Shown here piece by piece: positions 53,777 through 61,421 of a stretch of DNA of 64,000 nt. The stretch is from contig NZ_JALJYG010000005.1 in the NCBI RefSeq assembly GCF_024170505.1, forward strand, positions 1 to 64,000, read 5' to 3'. Positions within the stretch are counted from its first letter, which is position 1; each line of letters opens with the position of its first letter. The DNA is from Methanocalculus alkaliphilus (GTDB lineage: Archaea > Halobacteriota > Methanomicrobia > Methanomicrobiales > Methanocorpusculaceae). A program made the position numbers and the translations under genes. The notes below the pieces were generated by a model that had not been told where the DNA came from, did not search any database, and was given only the letters and a program-made list of their open reading frames with translations.

Positions 53777-54895
53777 ATGAAGGTGAAACTCCATCCAATC
53801 GGGGATCAGCACCAGAAACTGCTCCGTACAATGGAGCGTTTCAACGAAGCATGTAACTATATTTCAGAATTCGCCTGGAGAAATAAGGTTTTTAACAAAG
53901 TCGAACTTCAAAAGAACCTGTACTATGACATTCGCGGTACATTCTCCCTGTCATCTCAAATGGTAATTCGTGCGATTGGCAAAGTATCCGAAAGTTATCT
54001 TGCGGATCGATCCGGCTACCATGAGTTCAGGCCTCATGGAGCAATCATCTATGATCAACGTATCCTGGCGATAAAGACTCCTGATACCTGTTCTATCCTG
54101 ACACTTGACGGAAGAGAGATGGTATCGATGTCATACGGCAGATACCAGCCTCTCGATCTCAAACGGGTAAAGGGTCAGGCCGATCTCGCCCTCATCAAGA
54201 ACCAGTTCTATCTCCTGATCGTGGTAGACGTACCTGAAGAACCACAGATTGAACCTGAGGAGATCATCGGAGTCGATCTCGGTATCGCCAATATCGCAAC
54301 AACATCGACAGGTGAAACCTTCTCCGGGCAGAAATGTACTGAATCCAGAAAGAGATACACCCGTATTAAAGCGGATCTTCAATCCGTTGGTACATGGGAC
54401 GCAAAAAAACATCTCAAAAAACTCAGTGGAAAAGAACGCCGATTCAAGAATGATACAAACCACTGTATCAGCAAACAGATCGTCGCTGAAGCCAAAGGCA
54501 CACACTCCGGTATCGCGTTGGAAGATCTGACAGGTATCCGTGATCGGACACCCGGTTATAAGGCATTAGCAGCGGCAATCGGTAAATGGGCGTTTTATGA
54601 GATAGCAATGTACATCCGATATAAAGCACATATGGCTGGTCTCCCGGTCTACCTCGTTGATCCCCACTATACATCCCAAGAATGTTCCCATTGTGGATAT
54701 ACGAGCAGGGAAAACCGGAAAACCCAGTCTGACTTCTTCTGTATCAAATGTGGATATAAGGATAATGCGGATATCAATGCCGCAAAAAACATTGCATCAA
54801 GGGCTGATGTCAACCAGCCTATCGCACTCCGTCCTGAACCTAAACGGTCAGGAAGATGGAAGGGCAAGCCCACGACTTCAGTCGTGGGTAGTTGA
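53777..54895 (+). CDS. tnpB: TnpB (OrfB) RNA-guided nuclease of an IS605-type element
   Basis: Predicted 372-residue TnpB, ancestor of Cas12. RuvC catalytic residues are intact: Asp in IIGVDLGIAN, Glu in GIALEDLTGIRD and Asp in DNADINAAKNIA; a zinc ribbon CSHCGYTS...CIKCGY lies between the last two. The N-terminal helix-turn-helix part (HQKLLRTMERFNEACNYISEFAW) is typical. The last codons (KPTTSVVGS) are encoded by the right-end hairpin, so a guide-like RNA from the 3' end would overlap the coding sequence. I use ATG 53777 (MKVKLHP); 53765 and 53747 are alternatives without binding sites. Confidence 0.9.
   Translation: MKVKLHPIGDQHQKLLRTMERFNEACNYISEFAWRNKVFNKVELQKNLYYDIRGTFSLSSQMVIRAIGKVSESYLADRSGYHEFRPHGAIIYDQRILAIKTPDTCSILTLDGREMVSMSYGRYQPLDLKRVKGQADLALIKNQFYLLIVVDVPEEPQIEPEEIIGVDLGIANIATTSTGETFSGQKCTESRKRYTRIKADLQSVGTWDAKKHLKKLSGKERRFKNDTNHCISKQIVAEAKGTHSGIALEDLTGIRDRTPGYKALAAAIGKWAFYEIAMYIRYKAHMAGLPVYLVDPHYTSQECSHCGYTSRENRKTQSDFFCIKCGYKDNADINAAKNIASRADVNQPIALRPEPKRSGRWKGKPTTSVVGS
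54869..54888 (+). repeat. Right-end hairpin of the TnpB element
   Basis: A perfect 8-bp stem with a 4-nt TTCA loop, CCCACGAC-TTCA-GTCGTGGG, preceded by AAG and followed by TAGTTGAC. It overlaps the last codons of tnpB and the stop codon of the convergent ATPase gene (54878-54880). Confidence 0.85.
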
Positions 54896-55942
54896 CTCCC
54901 AGACGATCCGCAGTTTCAGAAGCATCTCATTTACAAGAAGGAGCGCTTCCGGACAGACCTGATATCCTCCGTTGCTTTTCATAATAACCCCGAGAGAGAG
55001 GAGCCGGTAGAGGGTCGGGCAGATTGAATATTCCCCGCCTGCCGCCCCCTCCAGTTCCTCACGCGAAATATTTCCGGTCATTGCTATGATACCAAGGATG
55101 AAGGCATCATTTCGAAGGAGTGGATCTGGCATCCGCATAGGTACGTAATCCTTGAGGTTGACAGTCGGATACACAAAACTCTTCTTCCAGATAGCCTTTC
55201 CAACGCCAGGGTTGCCACCTGCCATCCTCGTTATCTTCTGAAATACCAGCTCCTCATCTGAGAGGTTCATCTCCTTCCTCTGCCGTCTCAACGATATCCG
55301 ATCGATATTGACACTGGGAAGGGGTATCTCAACAGGCTCGCTCTTCCATGGAAGCTTCACCGGATATGGGGTAAATCTGAGCAGGGACGGCAGTTCAATA
55401 TCCACATCTCCGATGAACTGGAGCTCGGCTTCAGTATAGTCTTTTAAAATACACTCCCGCATCTCGGTATCAGAGAGAGGAGAGAGTCTGATGATCTTTG
55501 GAAAGAAACGTTCCACCTCCCGGACCCGCCTGATATAGTTCCATGCATGGAGATTCCAGGTCGTGATAAAGAGGGAGGGGGAGGAGGCGACCTCTTCGAG
55601 GAAATCATCGAGGACCGAAAAGCCACCGATCCGGCGGGAGAAGAGGTACTGGCACCCGTCAATGAATATGATCGGTTGAGAGTACCGGGATTCGAGGAGC
55701 TCCCGTTTCTTTGTGATCCGTGAATTATATTCAACCAGGTATGAAGAATCCTTATATTCTCCATTGAGGGCTGCCAGAAGTGTGCTTCTGCCGGAGTATG
55801 GGAGCCCGAGGATCGCAACATTCTGTTTTGTACCTGACCGGTACATACTGATGATCTCCTGGATCAGCTCAAACTCATTCTGGAACCCGATACAGGGTGG
55901 ATGATCGATCCTGCCTCTGGATTCGGCTTCATCGCCACTCAT
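54878..55942 (-). CDS. P-loop ATPase with winged-helix C-terminus, 3' end altered by IS
   Basis: A STAND/AAA-like ATPase of unknown role. Walker A is LGLPYSGRST (about 47-56) and Walker B PIIFIDGCQYLF near 96; sensor-like SLFITTWNLHAW follows, and a C-terminal helical/winged-helix region (about 275-350). I start at ATG 55942 with GAGGG 10 nt upstream (354 residues); a GTG at 56023 would add 27 residues. The last residues ESTTHD are encoded by the right end of the TnpB element, which also supplies the stop. The original C-terminus is thus changed by a few residues at most. Same strand as mscS, so an ATPase-channel operon is likely. Confidence 0.75.
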   Translation of the reverse strand: MSGDEAESRGRIDHPPCIGFQNEFELIQEIISMYRSGTKQNVAILGLPYSGRSTLLAALNGEYKDSSYLVEYNSRITKKRELLESRYSQPIIFIDGCQYLFSRRIGGFSVLDDFLEEVASSPSLFITTWNLHAWNYIRRVREVERFFPKIIRLSPLSDTEMRECILKDYTEAELQFIGDVDIELPSLLRFTPYPVKLPWKSEPVEIPLPSVNIDRISLRRQRKEMNLSDEELVFQKITRMAGGNPGVGKAIWKKSFVYPTVNLKDYVPMRMPDPLLRNDAFILGIIAMTGNISREELEGAAGGEYSICPTLYRLLSLGVIMKSNGGYQVCPEALLLVNEMLLKLRIVWESTTHD

Positions 55943-56079
55943 CTGATCACATCCCTCTATCAGGGAGGAGCGGGATAAAGATTCCTCTTCATCTCCGGCC
56001 ACCTTCAGGGGAAAGGCTATCACCGGATAGTGAGAAGAGATCTACCAACCCTCAGTATGGAGAGAGAAGTGAGCTTGCT

Positions 56080-57696
56080 ATGAACAGTGTCTATGTTATC
56101 GGGCATAAAAACCCGGATACGGATAGTATCTGCAGTGTTATCGGATATGCGGCATATCTCAACCGGGATGAGATGGGGAGATATATCCCTGCACGATGTG
56201 GTGACGTGAACCCGGAGACGGCATTTGTCCTCTCGCACTTCGGGATCGAGCCACCAGCCTTCATCGAGTCGGTCGAGGCGACGGTGGCGGATATTCCATT
56301 TACCTACACATTGAATGCCGGGATGGACGTTCCGACGATCGATGTCGTCGAGATGATGGATGAACATGATCTGAGAAACATCCCGATCATCGATGACAAG
56401 GGGCGCCTCGCCGGGCTCGTCTCTGAACACGGCCTCTCCAAGGCATATGTCAGGCGTACCCGGGTTGAGCACCTCTCCGTATCCCCAATTCCTATTGAGA
56501 CACTGGCACGGATTCTTGATGCTGATATCGTCGTCAGGAAGAGAGAGATCATCGAAGGGAATGTCTATATCTCCATCGATGCGCTCCATGTCACCCTCTC
56601 CCGCCTCACCGAGAATGATATTGCGATCGTCGGAGATAATGAACCATCCCAGCTTGCACTCATCTCAGCAGGGATTGCCGTTCTGATCATCGCAGATGAC
56701 GCCCCGCTTGGGGAACGGGTGATCAAGGCTGCGACACAACGGGATGTCTCACTCCTTGCAACGAAGCTTGATGCATTCGGGGTCGCCAAGATGATCAACC
56801 TCTCCCTCCCCGCATCCCAGGTGATGGCCACCGATGTCCCGGTGGTCCATACAGATGACAATCTCGATTACGTCAAGCAGCTCGTCAGCAACTCGCGATA
56901 CCGTACCGCCTGTATTGTTGATGAGGAGAATAAACTCATCGGGATGATATCCCGCAATACCCTGATGGAGGAGATTCAGAAGTCGGTTATCCTCCTTGAT
57001 CATAATGAGTACAGTCAGGCGGTCGATGGCATCGAGCATGCCGAGATCCTTGAGATCATCGACCATCACCGGCTTGGGGCGATGACCACACTCAAGCCGA
57101 TCCGCTTTGTGATGGAACCTGTCGGATCAACCTCAACCATCGTCGCATCCATCTATCGTGATTCCGGAGTACAAATCCCCGAAAAGATTGCAGGACTTCT
57201 CCTCGCCGGCATCCTCTCGGATACGCTCGGACTGAAGATGTCGACGACGACGACAAAGGATGAGGAGATGGTCACGTACCTTTCCGGGATAACAGGGATA
57301 GAACCGGTTGAGTTTGGCATGAAACTCTTCCAGGAAGGGATGGAGCTCTCAGAGTATTCAATAGGGGAACTCCTGAAGAAAGATACAAAGCGGTACACAC
57401 TCTTCTCCAAGGAGGTCGTCATCACCCAGGTGATGGTTCCATCAGAGAATTTCTCGACCATTCACGCAGAAGAGATTCAGGCGATCCTCCCCGAGATCCG
57501 TGAAGAGCTCGATGTGGATATCGTCGCCGTCCTGATCACCTGTGTCTTTGAAAATGGGAGCGATCTCTTCGTCGCTGCAGATGACCAGACACTCCAGCGC
57601 CTGCAAATCGATACGCAGCCCGTCCGGCTTGAGGGAGTTATGTCACGAAAGAAGGACTTCCTTCCAAGATTCGGCCAGATGATCAGGTCACTCTGA
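56080..57696 (+). CDS. ppaC: Family II inorganic pyrophosphatase with regulatory CBS/DRTGG insert
   Basis: Manganese-dependent pyrophosphatase, 538 residues, that hydrolyses PPi from biosynthesis. The DHH domain begins VIGHKNPDTDSICS; a regulatory insert (about 70-300) has a CBS motif DVVEMMDEHDLRNIPIIDDKGRLAGLVSE, a DRTGG-type domain and a second CBS (QVMATDVPVVHTDDNLDYVKQLV). The core resumes with EIIDHHRLGAM and ends with the DHHA2 substrate-binding domain. The insert binds adenine nucleotides in relatives. The ATG at 56080 has an AAGTGAG box; the longer open frame upstream is not coding. Confidence 0.93.
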   Translation: MNSVYVIGHKNPDTDSICSVIGYAAYLNRDEMGRYIPARCGDVNPETAFVLSHFGIEPPAFIESVEATVADIPFTYTLNAGMDVPTIDVVEMMDEHDLRNIPIIDDKGRLAGLVSEHGLSKAYVRRTRVEHLSVSPIPIETLARILDADIVVRKREIIEGNVYISIDALHVTLSRLTENDIAIVGDNEPSQLALISAGIAVLIIADDAPLGERVIKAATQRDVSLLATKLDAFGVAKMINLSLPASQVMATDVPVVHTDDNLDYVKQLVSNSRYRTACIVDEENKLIGMISRNTLMEEIQKSVILLDHNEYSQAVDGIEHAEILEIIDHHRLGAMTTLKPIRFVMEPVGSTSTIVASIYRDSGVQIPEKIAGLLLAGILSDTLGLKMSTTTTKDEEMVTYLSGITGIEPVEFGMKLFQEGMELSEYSIGELLKKDTKRYTLFSKEVVITQVMVPSENFSTIHAEEIQAILPEIREELDVDIVAVLITCVFENGSDLFVAADDQTLQRLQIDTQPVRLEGVMSRKKDFLPRFGQMIRSL

Positions 57697-57883
57697 TCAT
57701 TGGATCTTTGGAACAACCCCTGTCCCCTTTCAGAGCATGGAGGGGAGGAGAGGTGTGATCAGGGATCCTGGAAGCCATCCCGGACCGGTATCTACACATT
57801 TAAAAAAGTCTGTGAGGAAGTACGCAAGTTGCGTATTCAATAGAAAGAAAAGACAGGGGGTGATAAAACAGTTCAGTTCAATC
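57697..57883. other. Intergenic stretch, no gene seen
   Basis: 187 nt between the pyrophosphatase gene and the beta-RFAP fragment. No open frame, RNA motif or repeat is recognised. Confidence 0.4.
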
Positions 57884-58157
57884 CTCACGCCGGGGGGGTC
57901 ACCTGGACACCCTGGTTATCAACGGCAGCCTCAACTGCGATCTCAAGGCCGAGGGAGGCGACGATCGATTCCACATCTCCTCTGCTCTTCTCAGTGATGA
58001 TGGCGATCGCCGGACCGACCGAACTCATCGCAACAAACTCAAGACCTGCTTCCCGGAGGCGGCTCATATACTCATAGAGCGCAAAGCTGTGATGCTCCAC
58101 CTCTGCCCGCTTTGATCCGCGGAACTCTATCTCCCACATGATGTCGCCGATTGTTTT
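57884..58157. repeat. 274-bp direct repeat, left copy
   Basis: Copy of the 3' end of the beta-RFAP synthase gene, about 98-99 percent identical (four differences by eye) to 59031-59304, in the same orientation. Homology includes the stop codon and ends sharply after GATTGTTTT at 58157. Together with the right copy it flanks the PIN island. Confidence 0.9.
57885..58157 (-). pseudogene. 3' fragment of beta-RFAP synthase gene
   Basis: Encodes the last about 91 residues of the enzyme at 59032 (from KTIGDIMWEIEFRGSKRAEV onward) and ends in TPPA instead of TPLV. It lacks the ATP-binding and catalytic GHMP region and any start with a binding site, so it should not make an active protein. It most likely is the original 3' end of the gene, displaced when the PIN island arrived with its own copy. 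Confidence 0.88.
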
Positions 58158-58215
58158 TCAATAAGACATTGGTTTTATTTTGATTGAGGGTGAATACTGG
58201 CCGAGGGATGATAGA

Positions 58216-58671
58216 TTGAAGGTTTATCTTGATGTATGCTGTCTATGCCGACCATTTGATAACCAGCAGTCACATCGCATCAGGATGGAAACTGAAGCAG
58301 TAATTGCAATACTTGGTCGTTGTATGTCCAACTGGGTGTTGGTTGACAGTGAAGTGATCGAGTATGAGATTGGTCAATTTGCAGACGAAGAGAGGGCAAA
58401 GACGGTTCAGAACCTCCTAAATTTTTCCCAGGAGCGAGTGAGTATCGATACAAATATCATAAATCGTGCCCGAGAAATCCATGAGTTGGGTATCGATACC
58501 TTTGATGCCCTGCATGTTGCATCTGCTGAGAGTGTGGATGCAGTCTTCATTACAAGCGATGACGCCCTTGTCAAAGGTATTAAGAATCACCAGGAAACAT
58601 CCTCTATTGTAATAGGCAACCCTGTTCAGTGGCTCATGGAGGTGACCTATGGAAACAAAAACACTCAATGA
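58216..58671 (+). CDS. PIN-domain ribonuclease, toxin-like
   Basis: A 151-residue PIN-domain protein, a likely RNA-cleaving toxin. Acidic metal-binding residues are at the start (KVYLDVCCLCRPFD), in VLVDSEVIEYEIGQ, in GIDTFDALHVASA and in VFITSDDALVK. I use a TTG start at 58216, because it gives the usual N-terminus and has GAGGGATG about 9 nt upstream; TTG at 58180 would add 12 residues. It overlaps the small downstream gene by 23 nt. In many genomes this type of PIN gene is paired with such a small protein. Confidence 0.8.
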   Translation: MKVYLDVCCLCRPFDNQQSHRIRMETEAVIAILGRCMSNWVLVDSEVIEYEIGQFADEERAKTVQNLLNFSQERVSIDTNIINRAREIHELGIDTFDALHVASAESVDAVFITSDDALVKGIKNHQETSSIVIGNPVQWLMEVTYGNKNTQ

Positions 58672-58858
58672 GGTAAGAATCACAGGTTTTAAGGTACTTG
58701 TCCAGCACCTTGGACCCGCTGATGCAATTCGGTTTATTCAGAGCTATTCGCATGGAAGTGGAGATTATACAAGGGACCGAAAGTTATGGCTCGAAAAGGA
58801 TTTTGATACCGTCGTAACAGGAATCATTGAGCGGCGCAAACAAAAGCATAAGGATTGA
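58649..58858 (+). CDS. Small partner of PIN toxin, antitoxin-like
   Basis: A 69-residue protein with the pattern METKTLNEVR...LGPADAIRFIQSYSHGSGDYTRDR, which I recognise as a common small partner of PIN-domain proteins in archaea and bacteria. It overlaps the PIN gene by 23 nt, so the two are translationally linked, toxin first. No DNA-binding motif is obvious. The antitoxin role is inferred from pairing. Confidence 0.72.
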   Translation: METKTLNEVRITGFKVLVQHLGPADAIRFIQSYSHGSGDYTRDRKLWLEKDFDTVVTGIIERRKQKHKD

Positions 58859-59030
58859 CTGTCCGATTTAGCAAATAGCAATAAAATTTTGATTTTATCG
58901 GTACCATAAAATATATACTTAAATACAATTTTTAAGTGTATGAGTCTTTCCCTTTAAAAAAAACATAAAGAATGATAGGTTAAAAAAGAGGGAGCATTCC
59001 ATAGAATATATATAAAAGAGAGAGCTTTAT

Positions 59031-59304
59031 CTCACACCAGGGGGGTCACCTGGACACCCTGGTTATCAACGGCAGCCTCAACTGCGATCTCAAGGCCGAG
59101 GGAGGCGACGATCGATTCCATATCTCCTCTGCTCTTCTCAGTGATAATGGCGATCGCCGGACCGACCGAACTCATCGCAACAAACTCAAGACCTGCTTCC
59201 CGGAGGCGGCTCATATACTCATAGAGCGCAAAGCTGTGATGCTCCACCTCTGCCCGCTTTGATCCGCGGAACTCTATCTCCCACATGATGTCGCCGATTG
59301 TTTT
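59031..59304. repeat. 274-bp direct repeat, right copy
   Basis: This copy forms the 3' end of the intact beta-RFAP synthase gene and matches 57884-58157. Its borders coincide with the stop codon side and with GATTGTTTT. Its presence keeps the synthase gene full length despite the insertion. Confidence 0.9.
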
Positions 59305-60120
59305 GAGGTCGCCCCGCTCAACCGCAGGAATCAGATCCATCATGATCATATAGACCTTGAGTTCACGATCCCGGTAATCAAGGGTACGGGCCCTCGTCAT
59401 CAGGAGATCGAACTCATGCTCCCCTGCACTGGATACTCCGGTCGGGGGGATGACGATGAAGACGTTCTTATCTTCAGCAAATGGATGCTGGTAGACGAGG
59501 GAGAGTGCATCACCCATCACCCCGATGCCGCCGTGTGTTGATACCGCAGGGCCGACCCCGGTCTCAAATCCAAAGACGACATCGCCGCCTTCGGTCTCCT
59601 CGACATAATTATTCCCAATAAGCACCCGGATCTGATCGCTTGAGAGTGGAGAGCCAAGTGCGGCATTTGTGGCATTTCCAACGGCGGTGAGAAGGGTGCT
59701 TGTCGATCCAAGCCCCACATGCTCCTTGCCATGGTCCGTCGCCACCACATGGAATCCTCCGGTATAGCCGACAGCCCGGCTCATTGCAATAAGGAAGTGG
59801 CGGATGATGGATGCCCGGGGATGCTCCACCTCTATGCCTTCCGGTGTGCAGGAGACCTCAGCCTGGCAGTACAGCCGGATGGCAAACCCAAGGCCGCCTC
59901 CGCCGGGATGGCCGGGGGCAAAACGGTTCATGTCAAAGACGCTCAGATGGATTCGTGCAGGTGCAACTGCAGTGAATGTACCCTCCTGTGGATCTGCAGT
60001 CACTTTCCCGAGTAATCCGCATGTCCTGATCTCCTCTCCTGGTGAGAAGGCGACGAACTCGTACTCAACGAGATCGAGGTCGCCACCACGGATCTTCATC
60101 GTCGGCATGGTGTATCCCAT
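59032..60120 (-). CDS. Beta-ribofuranosylaminobenzene 5'-phosphate synthase
   Basis: Condenses p-hydroxybenzoate or 4-aminobenzoate with PRPP in tetrahydromethanopterin biosynthesis. 362 residues, a GHMP-kinase-like fold with HVGLGSTSTLLTAVGNA near 135-152 and the tail GLEFVAMSSVGPAIAIITEK. The N-terminus MGYTMPTMKIRGGDLDL and IHLSVFDMNRFAPGHPGGGGLGFAI are typical of the archaeal family. The last 91 codons are a copy of 57885-58157, suggesting that the 3' end was replaced by the PIN island. Upstream of the start are about 226 nt with no gene before the divergent 60347 gene. Confidence 0.9.
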   Translation of the reverse strand: MGYTMPTMKIRGGDLDLVEYEFVAFSPGEEIRTCGLLGKVTADPQEGTFTAVAPARIHLSVFDMNRFAPGHPGGGGLGFAIRLYCQAEVSCTPEGIEVEHPRASIIRHFLIAMSRAVGYTGGFHVVATDHGKEHVGLGSTSTLLTAVGNATNAALGSPLSSDQIRVLIGNNYVEETEGGDVVFGFETGVGPAVSTHGGIGVMGDALSLVYQHPFAEDKNVFIVIPPTGVSSAGEHEFDLLMTRARTLDYRDRELKVYMIMMDLIPAVERGDLKTIGDIMWEIEFRGSKRAEVEHHSFALYEYMSRLREAGLEFVAMSSVGPAIAIITEKSRGDMESIVASLGLEIAVEAAVDNQGVQVTPLV

Positions 60121-60314
60121 AGCCTTTTTCGATACCCGGTGATAGTCTTTCTGATTTGTGTATGCAAATATGCATTATCATAACAAGCAGGAGAGAAGGC
60201 AACCCGGTGGTATACTCTTGCACCCCCTGAGCCGATAGATCATGAGAATGCACAGAGTCCCAAAAGAGACACAATACAGGAATCCATTGCCACTGTACGA
60301 GAGGAAAATAGATT

Positions 60315-60325
60315 AGTATAAATAG
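60315..60325 (+). promoter_or_regulatory. TATA-type promoter of the 60347 gene
   Basis: AGTATAAATAGG is centred about 27 nt before the ATG at 60347, so the mRNA would start at or very close to the start codon (leaderless). No Shine-Dalgarno box is present there. Confidence 0.55.
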
Positions 60326-60346
60326 GTGTAGTGCAGTATTCAGTGT

Positions 60347-60661
60347 ATGCTCTCGCCGGGAGAGATCAGGAAAGAGATCGAAGAGCGCCTCAGAGCGTAC
60401 CTATCCAGAGACAGATCCGGGATACGGAAAGAGTTGCTCAACCTCTTCATTCGTGTCCGTTCACTCACCATTGCAGAGATCCATGCACGGTTAAATGAAC
60501 ACTTCAGCATCGGTATCAAATCCGTTGCATCCATGGTTGGGATCATCGCATCCAAATTCGGAATACTGCATATCCGTCGGAATGCCGAAGGTACAACCAG
60601 TGTCTATGAGATGAAAGAACAATATCTTGATGTTGTGACAGATATTGTCGCATCAACATAA
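60347..60661 (+). CDS. Small archaeal winged-helix protein (DUF2551-like)
   Basis: A 104-residue protein predicted to be a winged-helix DNA-binding domain: helices in EIRKEIEERLRAYLSR and RKELLNLFIRVRSLTIAEIHARLNEHFSIGIKSVASMVGIIASKFGILHI, the last part being the recognition helix and wing. I recognise it as a short archaeal family of unknown role. It probably regulates genes in response to an unknown signal. Its promoter and likely leaderless start are seen just upstream. Confidence 0.72.
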   Translation: MLSPGEIRKEIEERLRAYLSRDRSGIRKELLNLFIRVRSLTIAEIHARLNEHFSIGIKSVASMVGIIASKFGILHIRRNAEGTTSVYEMKEQYLDVVTDIVAST

Positions 60662-60730
60662 GACTCCTTTTTCTGATCGCCTGCATCAGTCAGAACTATT
60701 TTAATCATTCTCTCCCCATTAATTACGTAC

Positions 60731-61015
60731 ATGCGTAGACCGTTTGGAGAACCCACAGAGGTGCCGGATATCATCATCAACGAAGACGTACGGGCATATA
60801 TTCATGAGCGCGGATGCGACTTCAGGGTCTGTACATCATGTGGAGGGCCAATCCTCCTCCCGACATCAATCAAGCAGCCAAAATCAACTGACATACGCAT
60901 AACGGTCGGTGACCATGATCTGTATGTCTCACGGTACCAGGTGAAATGGATCCAGACGATCGACATGAAGATGGTGCCACGGTACTTTGGATATGGTCCG
61001 TCCGATGAGTATTGA
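60731..61015 (+). CDS. Conserved methanogen-type protein, zinc-ribbon-like, unknown
   Basis: A 94-residue protein with one CxxC motif (RVCTSCGGPILLP, near 36-39) and a YVSRYQVKWIQTIDMKMVPRYF tail; no membrane span. I cannot name a family with confidence. The first part IINEDVRAYIHERGCDFRVC might place metal ligands. Its last 11 nt overlap the archease gene, so it belongs to the archease-rtcB operon and may serve RNA processing. Confidence 0.62.
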   Translation: MRRPFGEPTEVPDIIINEDVRAYIHERGCDFRVCTSCGGPILLPTSIKQPKSTDIRITVGDHDLYVSRYQVKWIQTIDMKMVPRYFGYGPSDEY

Positions 61016-61412
61016 AGAACTCCCTCATACCGCAGATGTACGTCGGCGTATACGGGCAGAGAGCAGGGAGGAGCTCTTCTCCCTTGCTGCAAAGGCTATG
61101 TTTGCAGTCCTCTACCCCGGAGAATGTGATCATCATTCTGAGAAGACGATGAGAGTTGATGCAGACGAGCCCGAGGATCTCCTCTGGGAGTTCCTCTCTG
61201 ATCTCCTCTACACCTCCGAGGTTGAATCATTCGTCGTCTGTGAGACGGTTGTCAGATTCACAGAAAGCGGTCTGGTCGCCACACTCAGAGGAGAGCCATT
61301 TCAGCGAGAGAAGCATGAAGGGGGGCGGGAGATCAAAGGTGTCTCACTCTCCGGCCTCGCCATCCGGACTACCGGAGATATGATGAGCTGTGATATCATC
61401 TTTGATATTTGA
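61005..61412 (+). CDS. Archease, RtcB activator
   Basis: A 135-residue protein that speeds RtcB guanylylation and turnover. The N-terminus MSIEELPHTADVRRRIRAES carries the conserved HTADxxx motif; the acidic core SDLLYTSEVESFVV and the C-terminal VSLSGLAIRTTGDMMSCDIIFDI complete the fold. I start at ATG 61005, which matches the family N-terminus; ATG 60993 is an alternative. Directly followed by rtcB with 9 nt between stop and start, the common archease-rtcB pairing. Confidence 0.93.
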   Translation: MSIEELPHTADVRRRIRAESREELFSLAAKAMFAVLYPGECDHHSEKTMRVDADEPEDLLWEFLSDLLYTSEVESFVVCETVVRFTESGLVATLRGEPFQREKHEGGREIKGVSLSGLAIRTTGDMMSCDIIFDI

Positions 61413-61421
61413 GGTGTGATG

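Larger units (their letters stand above)
53690..54895 (+). mobile_element. IS200/IS605-type element with tnpB only
   Basis: A single-gene element bounded by matching hairpin ends (53693-53712 and 54869-54888), with no tnpA Y1 transposase, so it would move only with help in trans. The right end terminates near TAGTTGAC and lies inside the 3' end of the adjacent minus-strand ATPase gene. Exact outer ends are estimated to within several bases. Confidence 0.75.
58158..59030. mobile_element. AT-rich PIN island between direct repeats
   Basis: An 873-bp AT-rich insert lying exactly between the two 274-bp direct repeats. It carries the PIN-domain gene and its small partner on the plus strand, then about 170 nt of AT-rich sequence with no gene (58859-59030). 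No transposase or integrase is inside. Composition differs from the GC-rich genes on both sides, as expected for acquired DNA. Confidence 0.65.

Noticed and set aside
55897-56079. Extended N-terminus of the pyrophosphatase open frame
   Set aside because: The family begins at VIGHKNPDTDS; the ATG at 56080 has a binding site, and the upstream extension is antisense to the ATPase gene.
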